64,000 nt of DNA from Paramacrobiotus metropolitanus (taxonomy: Eukaryota; Tardigrada; Eutardigrada; Parachela; Macrobiotidae): assembly GCF_019649055.1 (NCBI RefSeq), contig NW_026570250.1, positions 992,001-1,056,000 of the forward strand, given 5' to 3'. The position numbers and the translations under genes are program-made. How positions within the stretch are numbered: the first letter of the stretch is position 1; each line of letters starts with the position of its first letter. Below, piece by piece: positions 27,594 through 37,514 of the stretch. Under the pieces are notes generated by a model. It was not told the origin of the DNA, searched no databases, and worked only from the letters and a program-made list of their open reading frames with translations.

Positions 27594-30500
27594 ATGGAAT
27601 TGGAACTAATGGATTTCCTTTGGCGGCGACGGCCATATATATTTCACTCGGTGTTGATATTAGGGATCGCAGCATTTATAAGAATCTCAGGTAAGAACAA
27701 TGTCAAATTATCTGTTTTCACCGGTCTGTGTTAAATTGGACACATGGCATTCTCAAGTGTCTCTTTGACTCCGTTACAAACAGCAGTTGTAGTTTCATTT
27801 TCAAGATGTTGTTACTATAAGGATACAAGCGGCTCATTAAAATATGCTGTTTTAAATTTTATGCAGTGGGGTGAGTGTGATGAAGAAGCGTTAAGTGCAA
27901 CTCAACGACACTTAAAGGTTTCTCTGCTTCATTCTTTAAAAGATGTACGCCAAATATATGCTGAGTATTCTACGTTCTTGTATAGATATTATGACGTGCA
28001 GATTTTTTGGTAATTATCTGTTTTGAACTGACTGTTTACACACACAAATACAATACTATGCACTATATATTTACGCAATCCTGGAAATAGTGAAATAGCT
28101 CTTCTGTGAAAGTTCAGTTTATTCGTTTTACTGATTGGTTAGCACGATCCCCTTCATTAGAATTGTTTGCATAAGTAAATCATAAGACATATCTATATGT
28201 ATAATTCTATAACCATTTACTAGTGAGTAATGGATGATCATGGTGTAGGTACTGGGTGGAAAAAATTCCGCAGTATTAAAGGATGATTTTTTATTCTTTT
28301 ATTTGTTAAGCACGGAGGGTATTGTGATTATGTATGAATATGGTAATCGTCAGCTCCAGCTCCGTAAGCTGGCAAAAGACTGATAATTACGGGCACGTGC
28401 GGCATCTGTAGCACCCGAAATGTAACTGAAGCGTTGCGCACACAACCTCCAGCTTTTTATAGAATTGTAGGTTATAAGTGCTCGTCAATGGAAGAAGTAG
28501 GAGACATATAATTTTATGTCTGAGCATACAGCGTGCGCAATTATCCTTGTAGCTAATTTGACGTTTGGCCTGTAAACAGGAAAGCTACTGTGTGTTCAAC
28601 TTTGCTTTGCTTCATGATCAACTCTTCCAGCAGAAATGAATTTTGCTTGGGTTTCTTAACTTTGCTCCAGTTTTCCCTAAAGGTCGTTCGAACTTTGATG
28701 GGCACGGATAAACTAATTTAAGAATAAGTTTTAGATCAATAGAAAATGTGTCAAATCGATCGCTTCGGGTAGATGAAACTTTGCAGTGACCAGTACTAAA
28801 ATCGAGGCGTATAATATAATATGAAATTGGATTGACAGATAATAAGACTATTGTTAGATTGTTTCCCTGCTGTTGTGTGCACTGTGCAGTATATAAGCGT
28901 GTGCCTGCGATTACTGTCCTGACCACCGACGATTGACCACTGGATATGGAATATGTGACTATCGATCTCCTGTGCGAGCACGCTGGGTCGTTCCACTCGT
29001 GGCAGTTAGCTGTCTATTTTCTCACTCGTTCGCCCTGACGGCTATCTGATGCGCTTTATGTGTGTATATCCCGATCCCGGCAATGCTGATAATGATATAA
29101 TCGCTCGTTATGAATATTTCAACAGCTTCATCGTAATTACAACTGCCAGTGATAAGCAAATATTGCCGGTCAGTCAGTCATCGTCTGTATTTACGCTTAC
29201 AAACAACCCGTCAGAGTGCGATGCCCATTGGCTATGGTCCCAGCAGAGCAGCCGTATTAGGCCAACAATTCCCGCCAGATGCTGCCGGCCAAACGATATT
29301 CCCCGATCGCTCATATTCGGGTGCTTTTGGAATTCGCCCAAAATACCAGGAAATGCGAGTGCCTGCAGGCAGAAACCCTCGAATTTTTTTAAGTACAACA
29401 TTAACGAAGCTTATTAACCGGTATTGCTGTACGATGTGTTTGTCGTGTTTTTGCTCCGTCGCATAGACGAAATTTACGATTATTGTGCCCGTTAATTGTA
29501 CACACGTACAGTACATTGCAAATTTGTTCAAAAATAGTCACTGACCATGAGAATGGAAATTATTCAACCAAAGAAACACTGAAGCATAAAAATCGAATAC
29601 CTCTGTAGATCCACACCTGCATTATTAAAACTAAGAAGGACGCGCTTATTATGTTACTAAAATTTTGGAAAATAAGAGGCAATAACAATGATTTGCATTT
29701 GCGAGTAATACCACCTAGTATTGTTTTGAAATTGTTTGCAGTGTTAGTACATCAAATTTACAGCAAATAATATAATTGTTAGGACGTAGCCGAAAATCTT
29801 CTTACAATTATTTGGTTTTATCGGTGCACGTTTTTTCGCTCAGTTCTTTCGAGCCGATTACCTAAATTCGTAATTTGGGCAGCTGTTGCCCGGTGTTTGG
29901 AATACCTAGTTATTTAACAGTTCATACCTGTGTCCGACTTCATAAATTTTTACTAACGTCCTATTACATGAACGGGTCATCCATTATCTTAATCCATAAC
30001 ACAACCGACAAAACAGTCCAGGAGGTCCACAAGTGTGGAAGGAGCAATTTATTTGAAGACGTGTGTCAGAGATGTAAAAGTAGCCGGTATCATCTCTATT
30101 CAGGCGAAGACAACAGATGGTCACAGCAGGCCAAGTGTTGATTGATTTGTTGCCGGCACTTGTAATGAAATGAGCTGGAAATCTTTGCTCCCTTATGCTG
30201 TTTTGTTCATATCCCCCAATGTCAGATTGCATAACGTTTTGGCTGTCGGTATCCTAAGGCCACCACACAGTAGCCCGTGCGGCTCATGTTTTCCTTAAGA
30301 TTAACCTTACTCTCTCCATTTGTCCTTGTCAGTTAATGCTAACAATTAATAGACAGTGTATAGGTTGAGTTGCGCGCAGCGGTTTAGCACTACTGGCGTC
30401 CTGCTGTGACAAACTGTTGTTCACGATTTGTGCTCGGAAAACAATTAGCCTAGACAGAAGGTGATGGATTATTAAGTTTTTCTTGATGGAGAATGAACTT

Positions 30501-31983
30501 ATAGAGCATTTAACTAAAGGGCATTGTTAATGTGGGATGCATAAATGTGTAGATATGGCTTTGTGTTGCAGATGCCTGCAGTAGCAGATCAATTCCCAAA
30601 GTAAGATCGCCACCGGCGCTAGCTGTGCCACCCGCGCTGTCCGTTCCCGCATCGGCGTCTGCTCATCACCAACTACAGACAACGACGGCAAACTATACCA
30701 TTCCGCATTATGATTGTCCAGACAAGTACCAGAAATGGTACTGCCTCAATGGCGCTACCTGCTTCACTGTGAAAATTGGGGAAACCATATTATATAACTG
30801 TCGGTAAGGGTTCACATTTTTCTTTTTTTGACTGCAATATTAACGGTTTCCACTTTCATTTTCGGTTCGCATTTTTCAATTTTTCTATAGTTCCGAAAAA
30901 TTGCAAGCCATTGGCTGTTTGATTAAATCATAGCATTTTTATGATTTTGCTGGCATATTCATGTTTACTTAACAAACTCAGTTTTCCGAATCAGTGACAC
31001 GCTCCGTCTAGCCAACATCCGCTTAGGACTTCAAAAAGTCGCAAGCGGAAGAATGAATCACACGTGTTTCCTTGCGAAAACACAATACTGAAACGCGCGA
31101 TTTCTTTGACCATCACGCACCGCTTCGCAGAAAATCGAATTTTATGTTTATGAAAGAATTCCAAATTCGACTCCCACGCCAGTGAATCAGTATATGCGAT
31201 AAGCGAAATAAAAATATGTCAAGTAGACGATATTACCGTTTGTCCATTTGTTTGTATCCTAGCATTCTTTCGCAGTATTTGTATATTGATATTTTCTTTA
31301 GCATCCTGTTTGTTTTGCAGATGTCTCGTAGGCTACATGGGACAACGCTGTGAATTTAAGGATACTGACGAGTCTTACGGTAATATACATACCACGACAC
31401 ATTTTTAAAATCCGTGCTTATGCTTCTCCTTTTCAGAATATGTGAGGCATAGATACGTGGTGAAAACAGCCAGCGTAGCCGGTGGAGTAACATTAGGAGT
31501 CATAATATTAGCCGTGGTCATTGTGGCAGCGACATATTACGCCCGGTACGTTCTGACTTTGTCGAGCATAACATTTCCGGTTGTTTATTTGACGTGTGCT
31601 TTCTGCCCTACAGTCGACGCAAAGCCAGGACAAAAGAGACCACCAATCCACCGTCGATCAGTCCCGAGCAGCTGCTGCGCTCGCCCTTTGGTCGTGCGCT
31701 GAGCCGCACAGACAAAACCTTCCCCATTGGACGGTCAACTTGGAGTCCAACGCAACCCGGTGCATTTCTGCCGTCCATCCGTGTGGTCAGTGAACAGGAG
31801 ACCCTGCTGAAGAAACTCAACACGGCACCGCCACGACGCGCACCCAAGGCGTCCGTGTCGGATGTGTCGTTGTCCGGCATGGACAAGGACGCCGGTGGTG
31901 ATGTCCTGGTGGCCGTAGATGTCGGTCATCCGCCCCAGGAGGGCGCCGCTCGAGCGCCGAATAGCCAGTTCAGTGCTGGTTGA
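27594..31983 (+). CDS. Spitz/TGF-alpha-like EGF receptor ligand precursor
   Basis: This is a membrane-anchored EGF-family ligand for the EGF receptor. Five phase-consistent exons, 27594-27690, 30572-30803, 31321-31379, 31437-31545 and 31614-31983, give 288 residues. Residues 15-31 form a hydrophobic signal segment. A Pro/Ala/Ser-rich linker with an N-glycosylation site (NYT, 73) leads to one EGF domain, cysteines at 81, 90, 96, 109, 111 and 120, containing WYCLNGATCF and VGYMGQRCEFK, very close to Drosophila Spitz. A transmembrane helix (about 144-166) begins with KTASVAGG, resembling the Spitz site cut by Rhomboid. The cytoplasmic tail of about 120 residues is basic then Pro/Ser-rich, with RSPFGRAL and SWP-like stretches. 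Intron 1 is 2.9 kb. Family membership is firm; the exact orthologue (Spitz, Keren or Gurken) is not decidable. Confidence 0.9.
29221..29392 (+). other. Protein-like block in Spitz-like intron 1, possible alternative first exon
   Basis: An ATG at 29221 opens a frame rich in Gly, Pro and Arg (MPIGYGPSRAAVLG, later IFPDRSYSGAFGIRPKY) that is visibly more GC-rich than its surroundings. A weak GT donor (GTACAA) after 29392 would leave phase 1, which fits exon 2 of the Spitz-like gene. No family is recognised, there is no signal peptide, and the donor is poor, so this is only a candidate. Confidence 0.2.
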
Positions 31984-32749
31984 GTGTTTTTTTCTGATGG
32001 TTTAAATTCCCCCCGCCCCCGCGCATTTGGTGATCCTGTTTTTTAGTGCATTTGTATAGATTTTTTGTTATGAATATTTGAAATGTGCCTCGCATTTGCA
32101 GCGTTTTCCTGTTTCTGCTGTACAGATTTTTAATTGTTTTCTTTTATCTTTTTACGGTTTTAGCATAATTTTATTGATGTTTGGATCATTTCTGACTTCT
32201 TTTCGAGTTCGGTGTCGACATATGACTACGAGCTAGGTAAAAAACGTACTTAAACACCTGATATGATGATATAGAACAACATCTGAATCCTTTTAAACAA
32301 AATAAATCGCAAGTGAAGACTGGATGTGCTATTCTCGATAGCAATTTAAAAAAAACTAGAGTAAAATGTGGAATTATATAGAGCCGACTACTTACGAGCA
32401 GTCAAGCGCAATTTGGAAAAAAAACTGACTTAACGTCAGACACTTCTGCATATAATTTTGCGCAAGATTATAAGGTCATCGGTTTGGGACCTAAGGATTT
32501 CTTGGTATTTCTAGTTTGAAAGCAAACCTTTCGAAAATCCTTTATAAAATAACACAGAATCATTCTATTGTTACCGCAGTTTTGGCCAGATTAGCTATGT
32601 TTTGAGCCTCACTGTGCCGCATAAAAAAATGATTTTCACGAAGCTGGGCCGCGGTTAATTCTTCTTAAGCGCGTGAGAATTAAGGCCGGGGATAGCGTCA
32701 GCTTGATTATGAACTGCACATCACACTACAATTGATTTCGAAGTATGGG
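31984..32749. other. Convergent 3' region, Spitz-like and GT92 genes
   Basis: This holds the Spitz-like 3' UTR, with AATAAA at 32301-32306, and the 3' flank of the GT92 gene. No coding frame is supported. Confidence 0.5.
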
Positions 32750-33997
32750 TCATCGTGCGTCTTTTAATGTCATTTTAAGTAAATCAAATAATTTATCCAA
32801 CTTTGGTTTATCCACTTTATCTGCATAACCCGGTCGAGCGTGCAACGGCCGGTTAGCTGTGAGTTTAGCTAACGTTTTATGTGGTCGCTCATCGAAATGG
32901 CGTCTTTTTCCCAGAACTGAAGAATTAAAAGCCGCAATCCTTTGGCGGATGGAATCAATATATCGTTTATTTTTCCCATCTGCGATCAACGAAAACCATA
33001 TCGTGTCCAGTTGACGGTACGCTTCAATCTTTTTCCGGTGCCAGTCACTGGTCAGTTTAGTCAGCACATTTTCCTTTGATTTCCAGGGGAAGTGGTCCAG
33101 TCTCAGCTCGGACAGCGGTGGTTCGGTGGTGTGACCAATCAAATCCTGACACCAGTGAATATACACACTCCGGCAGCGATTGGCTTTGAAAAGTGACTTC
33201 CCGATGTTGTGCTGGCAGAGTTCCGGGTGCGCTGTCCCATCGCAGATTTGGTGAAACATTTCCTGGTAATTTTGGTCTAATTGTGGATGCGGTGCCCGCC
33301 GGGGATTAGCTTCGAGAATGACGGGATACAGTCCACTGCTGACATCCCGCGGTTCATACAGCACACGCAGCCCGACCGCCGGTTCAGCATGCAGACGAAC
33401 CCGGAAGTCATCGATTAAGCCGGCCGTTCCGAACCGGACCGGCTGCGCCATAAACTCCGATACGAGATGCGCTTCGTTAACATCGTCCGCGGTGTAATTG
33501 TCGTAAACATTGAGAAAATTTTGGATGGTCCCGTAGTGCGGCGAATACATGAACTCGTCCGCGTCAATAATGAGGAACCATTCGCTGTGATTCCGGTAGC
33601 GAGCGAAGCAATGCTGGAGAATCTGCCGCTGATTGTGATCGTGCTCTTTCCATGTGTGATTCGATAAGCGGCTTTCTCGTAAAGCATTCGCGGGCAGAAT
33701 TTCAACTAAATCTGGATGGCCGATGGATGCGTACAGCAGCGGGAGGAGGTGAATATCATCCTCGCTGGCGTCATCGTACAGGACGAAGTGGTCGACTCCC
33801 TGGATGCGGTGAAATTCGATCCATTCTAATGTGTAGGCGAAGACATTTCGCAACATTGCGCACACGGTGATATTCCATTTCCTACCCTGGTTCAGAGCGT
33901 CTGCAGGATCGTTTTGGTTACAAAACCCCGAAGAAACACAATCAATGAGAAAACAAAATATCACAAGCAAAAATCTACGTTTTGTACATTTTGTCAT
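32750..33997 (-). CDS. Glycosyltransferase family 92 (DUF23) protein, intronless
   Basis: A 415-residue uninterrupted frame. GT92 enzymes include beta-1,4-galactosyltransferases that act on core fucose of N-glycans in nematodes; the substrate here is unknown. A hydrophobic N-terminus (about residues 8-20) is a signal anchor or signal peptide, placing the enzyme in the Golgi lumen. Family marks in order: ITVCAMLRNVFAYTLEWIEF, the YHxxxG-like HRIQGVDHFVLYDD, SEDD, and the metal-binding WFLIIDADEFMY with DADEF at 145-149. The C-terminal half has LRLDHFPWKSKEN. Several NxS/T sites are present. Being intronless among intron-rich neighbours is odd and would fit a retrogene or acquired gene. Family assignment is confident, function is not. 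Confidence 0.88.
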   Translation of the reverse strand: MTKCTKRRFLLVIFCFLIDCVSSGFCNQNDPADALNQGRKWNITVCAMLRNVFAYTLEWIEFHRIQGVDHFVLYDDASEDDIHLLPLLYASIGHPDLVEILPANALRESRLSNHTWKEHDHNQRQILQHCFARYRNHSEWFLIIDADEFMYSPHYGTIQNFLNVYDNYTADDVNEAHLVSEFMAQPVRFGTAGLIDDFRVRLHAEPAVGLRVLYEPRDVSSGLYPVILEANPRRAPHPQLDQNYQEMFHQICDGTAHPELCQHNIGKSLFKANRCRSVYIHWCQDLIGHTTEPPLSELRLDHFPWKSKENVLTKLTSDWHRKKIEAYRQLDTIWFSLIADGKNKRYIDSIRQRIAAFNSSVLGKRRHFDERPHKTLAKLTANRPLHARPGYADKVDKPKLDKLFDLLKMTLKDAR

Positions 33998-35204
33998 GGT
34001 AATAAATAGTTGGACAAATACTCTTGACTGTAAGTTAATGGTTTAGTCCGATTTTGAAAGATTTGTGTGCATCATATCTTCCGTCCGAAAGGCCAACGGC
34101 GTAATAATACTCGCTCTGCAAGGTTTTGAAATAAGGTGTATGACCGACATGTTATTACTTGGGCATTATTGTTGTTCATTTTTTCAAGTTCATAATTACA
34201 GTAAAATGTATTCTGTTCTGTACTCTAATTCGTACAGTATGTTAAGTTGTCAACCGTTTGTAACGCTCATTTGTACAAGCTTAAGAAACTTGAGATAACG
34301 GAATGCAAATCTTTTCAAAGTAAAATTAATTACAATCATTAAAATTACCACAACAGAAGTTGTAGGTAGCAAAAATTTTACTGTAATAACAATAATACCA
34401 TTTGCACATTTGCGGCGCCATGCGGCATCTCCAAATTAACGGACAATTATGAGCACTCTTCGTTCATCGGGAGTAATACTCTAAATTGAAATAAATCATA
34501 TCGTCACGGAAAGGAGAAGCGCCTAACTTGCACTGCCGCCGGGAGCTGCATGGGGCTTGAATATGAGAAGCTGGAGGTCAACGGGAACAGACAATTTGCC
34601 ATTTGTACAGATATGAACATTTTTTAGAACAAGTCAGTGAGGTCACTGTTAAGTCAGTGTTGGCAGGGATACTTTCCTTGCGGTTCAAAAGCAGATTTAC
34701 TAAAATATTCAAAATTGGAAACAAAGATCGTTCTGGAAAAAGTTACCGCCACAATTTACAATCAATTAACGATGCAACTTACATACCACGGCCCTGCAGT
34801 TCAATTCTGCTACAACTGGCCCACAAGTACAGAGTACCAACACAACTTTTTCTTCGCTGCTTCGCATTATAAAAAATTAAGATTCAGACGAGCGACACTG
34901 ACCGGTGGAGTTTTAGCATTTACTTGCAAAACGATTTGCCAATTTTACCCATTAATTAGAAATTTGCCAAAGCGATTACATACACTCGCAATACGAATCA
35001 GTCTTCACCCACTCAAATTCTTTATTGAACTCTTTCGCGATGTCACACAACAGTCACGCCTAAGTGTTCCATGTTCGCGGCGTCGTAAAATCAATCGATG
35101 CAGCTTTGTAAGGAAATCCTTAAAATATGTTAAAACGCCTATGTATATCTAAAATGCAGGTTAACGTGTTTCGCAGAATGGACACCCATCAGACTGATGC
35201 TATC
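33998..35204. other. Intergenic, GT92 5' flank and ATP5PF 3' flank
   Basis: This contains the GT92 promoter and ATP5PF 3' UTR sequence, including TTTATT at 35021-35026, an AATAAA on the minus strand about 180 bases past the ATP5PF stop. A 171-codon plus-strand frame (34637-35152) has no family resemblance and was not accepted. Confidence 0.5.
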
Positions 35205-36178
35205 TTATTTTTGCTCCAGGTTAATAGGATCCAGTGCGGGATCTGCAACGAGAAAAAAGCATTGGTTGACAACCACAGATCATAATGGTTAGGCTGCGCT
35301 TGGTTTAATTTATATCAATATCTATCTGACACACTGTCACCAGGCACAAAATTCCGACAAGAACAACCTCCATACTGCAGTAGCCAATGAAACACATATC
35401 CAGAGATACGGAATGAATCTTAAAATCCGAACCCACGTACTTAAGCACAGAATCACATTAAAATATGATGAGCGGATGGCGATAATAAAACAACACAAAA
35501 AAATTTTAAACAATAAGCAACATACTTGTACAACCCAAGAAACCTAAAAAGTTATGCTAATAACTTAGCAATAAGTAATTTCCGTCGAAAACAGAAAACT
35601 AAGAAATTTTCCTTCGAGGTGTAGGCTCAAAGCGAGTGTAGCTCGTAGGTAGGCTCGCAGCGCGTCGCTAAGTATCGTAAAACTTGAAAACAGAAACTGA
35701 GAAACGCTAAAAATACTTTTAAACTTTAAAACGCTAAAATTAATGCTGACGAACGCAGCCAACACGCATCATCAAATCCATTTCCTCCTGCATGCAGTAC
35801 AAAGTATGACACTCACCTTTAAAATTGAACGAAGGAAACTTTGACATCTCTTCTGGTGTTTTTCCTCCAAACTGACGAAGAGTTCGTGCCAAGGATTCGT
35901 CTAATTCTCGCTGTAAATTATCATCCGCGTCGACTAGCTTTCCCCCAGAAGCCCTTCGAAACACACCCACGTAAGGATTCTGTTCCATCTGGCATAACAC
36001 CCACGCTAACTTACTTGCTTTTCTGGTTATACTCCCGAGCTTTGTCTAAGAATAACTGCTGTATGGGATCGCTGGCTTTCTGGAGGGCGACGGAGGAAAC
36101 CGCCAGGTTCCTGGTAAGGATCTGTCCACAAACCACGCGTGCTGGTGGCAGCAGCTTCGAAAGGTACCCCGTTATCAT
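35205..36178 (-). CDS. ATP synthase coupling factor 6, mitochondrial
   Basis: Coupling factor 6 (F6) is a peripheral-stalk subunit of mitochondrial F1Fo ATP synthase. Three exons, 36178-36015, 35953-35817 and 35242-35205, give 112 residues (human 108, Drosophila about 106). The start MITGYLSKLLPPARVVCGQI is a typical basic, amphipathic mitochondrial presequence. The mature part has KASDPIQQLFLDKAREYNQK, almost as in Drosophila, then ASGGKLVDADDNLQREL and KFPSFNFK. The last exon, found after a clean polypyrimidine-CAG acceptor, codes for DPALDPINLEQK, the family's short tail. An ATG 18 codons upstream in the same frame was not used because the presequence then starts less cleanly. The gene is head-to-head with GABPA. 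Confidence 0.94.
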
Positions 36179-37514
36179 TGCGAAAGTGATAACTTGAATC
36201 CAATTGTTAAATTTCAATCGGCCAGGATGCAAAACTCGGATAATTATTCAACATGAACAAGTAAAAAAGTGAAATCAATTCTGTTCTAAAACCGAGAAGT
36301 AACGAACACCCTTGCTGCCTTGCAGTTGAGAGTAGCGAGGCGAACAACAGGGAGGAGGTTTCAAAGCCAGGCAACCACCCAATACGTTTGTCGCCCGACC
36401 GGTGCCGTCAGTGGCCCGTCACTCCGTAATTTTGCGGCTATAATATTTGCGGCTATATTACAGCTCTATTAATCTATTGGTTTTAAAGTCTTAAAACTTT
36501 TCATACGTACATACCTCTGCACCTTTTCTGAGAATTTAATTATTTACGAGTGGAATACTTATGTATTCTGAAATGCACAAAATGTACTGTACTTTAATGC
36601 GGACCCATGTTTGATAGTAATTAGTATTTTGTATTTACGGTTAAAGTTACTTCTACAGTTGTACGATGTACAATACCAGTAGGCTGTACAGTGTACAACG
36701 CACATGAATTATTTTTAATTTTTAGTATGAAATGCTACAGAAATTTTCCGCTTACTGGTTAGGTTTCTCGCCATTAAGAAATGTCGCCGCATAAAAATTG
36801 TTGTATGCGGCGACATTTTTCGGGTTCATGAATTCGTTTTTCAGTATTTCCCAGTAATTCATTTCGTGCAGCTTAAATAAACCGCAATACAAACTGTGGA
36901 ATTAATTGGAAAGCTTAAAATTTAAATCGTAGATTTAAGCGAAAGGAAAGAAACCGGAAAGCATTCAGTTTAGTGGAAGGCGGAGCAAACAGTTTCGATT
37001 GGACCTCTTAAATATCGCTCATTCTATAAGGTGCTTGTTATCGACAAGTATTTGTTATAGATAGCTACAGGGAATCCAGTGTGATCAAACATTTACTTGT
37101 ACGTACGATACGAGACCGCTGCACTTGCATTAATTTTGCGTCTTGACTCTGAGTCTGGTTCAGTCGGTTGACTTGCTTGTTTGCAGCGGCTGACTGCTGT
37201 TATAATTATCCTATTCCGGTGTGGAGACGACAACGGAAATCCAGTGTTCGACTAGACTAGACCATCATTCATATGCTTCTGCGCTAACAATCAGGTGAGA
37301 ATTCCTAATCGAGCCGAGTGTGAAGAGATTCTGGAAGCTGCATTTTGCAAGCAATTTAATTACCCTTACTTTGCAATTAGCGGACTGGCTTGTTCAGGTA
37401 ACAGGTTCCACAGAGCCAGCGGTTCAAAATCACAAAACAACAAATAACGGTTTCACCTCCATGTCCACCTTCCCCTCATGTCTCATTACTTAGATGGTTT
37501 TATTCTGCAGAACG
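36179..37514. promoter_or_regulatory. Bidirectional promoter region ATP5PF/GABPA
   Basis: This 1.3-kb region lies between two divergent start codons. On the GABPA side a 5' UTR exon probably ends at 37294 with a GTGAGA donor, and the coding exon begins after CAG at 37508-37510. ETS core sites CCGGAA at 36954-36959 and TTCCGG at 37214-37219 lie between the genes; these are the kind of sites GABP itself binds, so autoregulation and co-control of ATP5PF are possible. A 15-bp hairpin lies at 36779-36818. Confidence 0.65.
36779..36818. repeat. Perfect 15-bp inverted repeat
   Basis: AAATGTCGCCGCATA (36779-36793) pairs perfectly with TATGCGGCGACATTT (36804-36818) around a 10-base loop. The stem has a GC-rich core inside AT-rich DNA between ATP5PF and GABPA. 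Only the inverted repeat is seen; role unknown. Confidence 0.95.

Noticed and set aside
34637-35152. 171-codon plus-strand frame
   Set aside because: No family resemblance, ordinary AT-rich composition, no splice context, starts at a non-ATG codon and overlaps the ATP5PF 3' flank.
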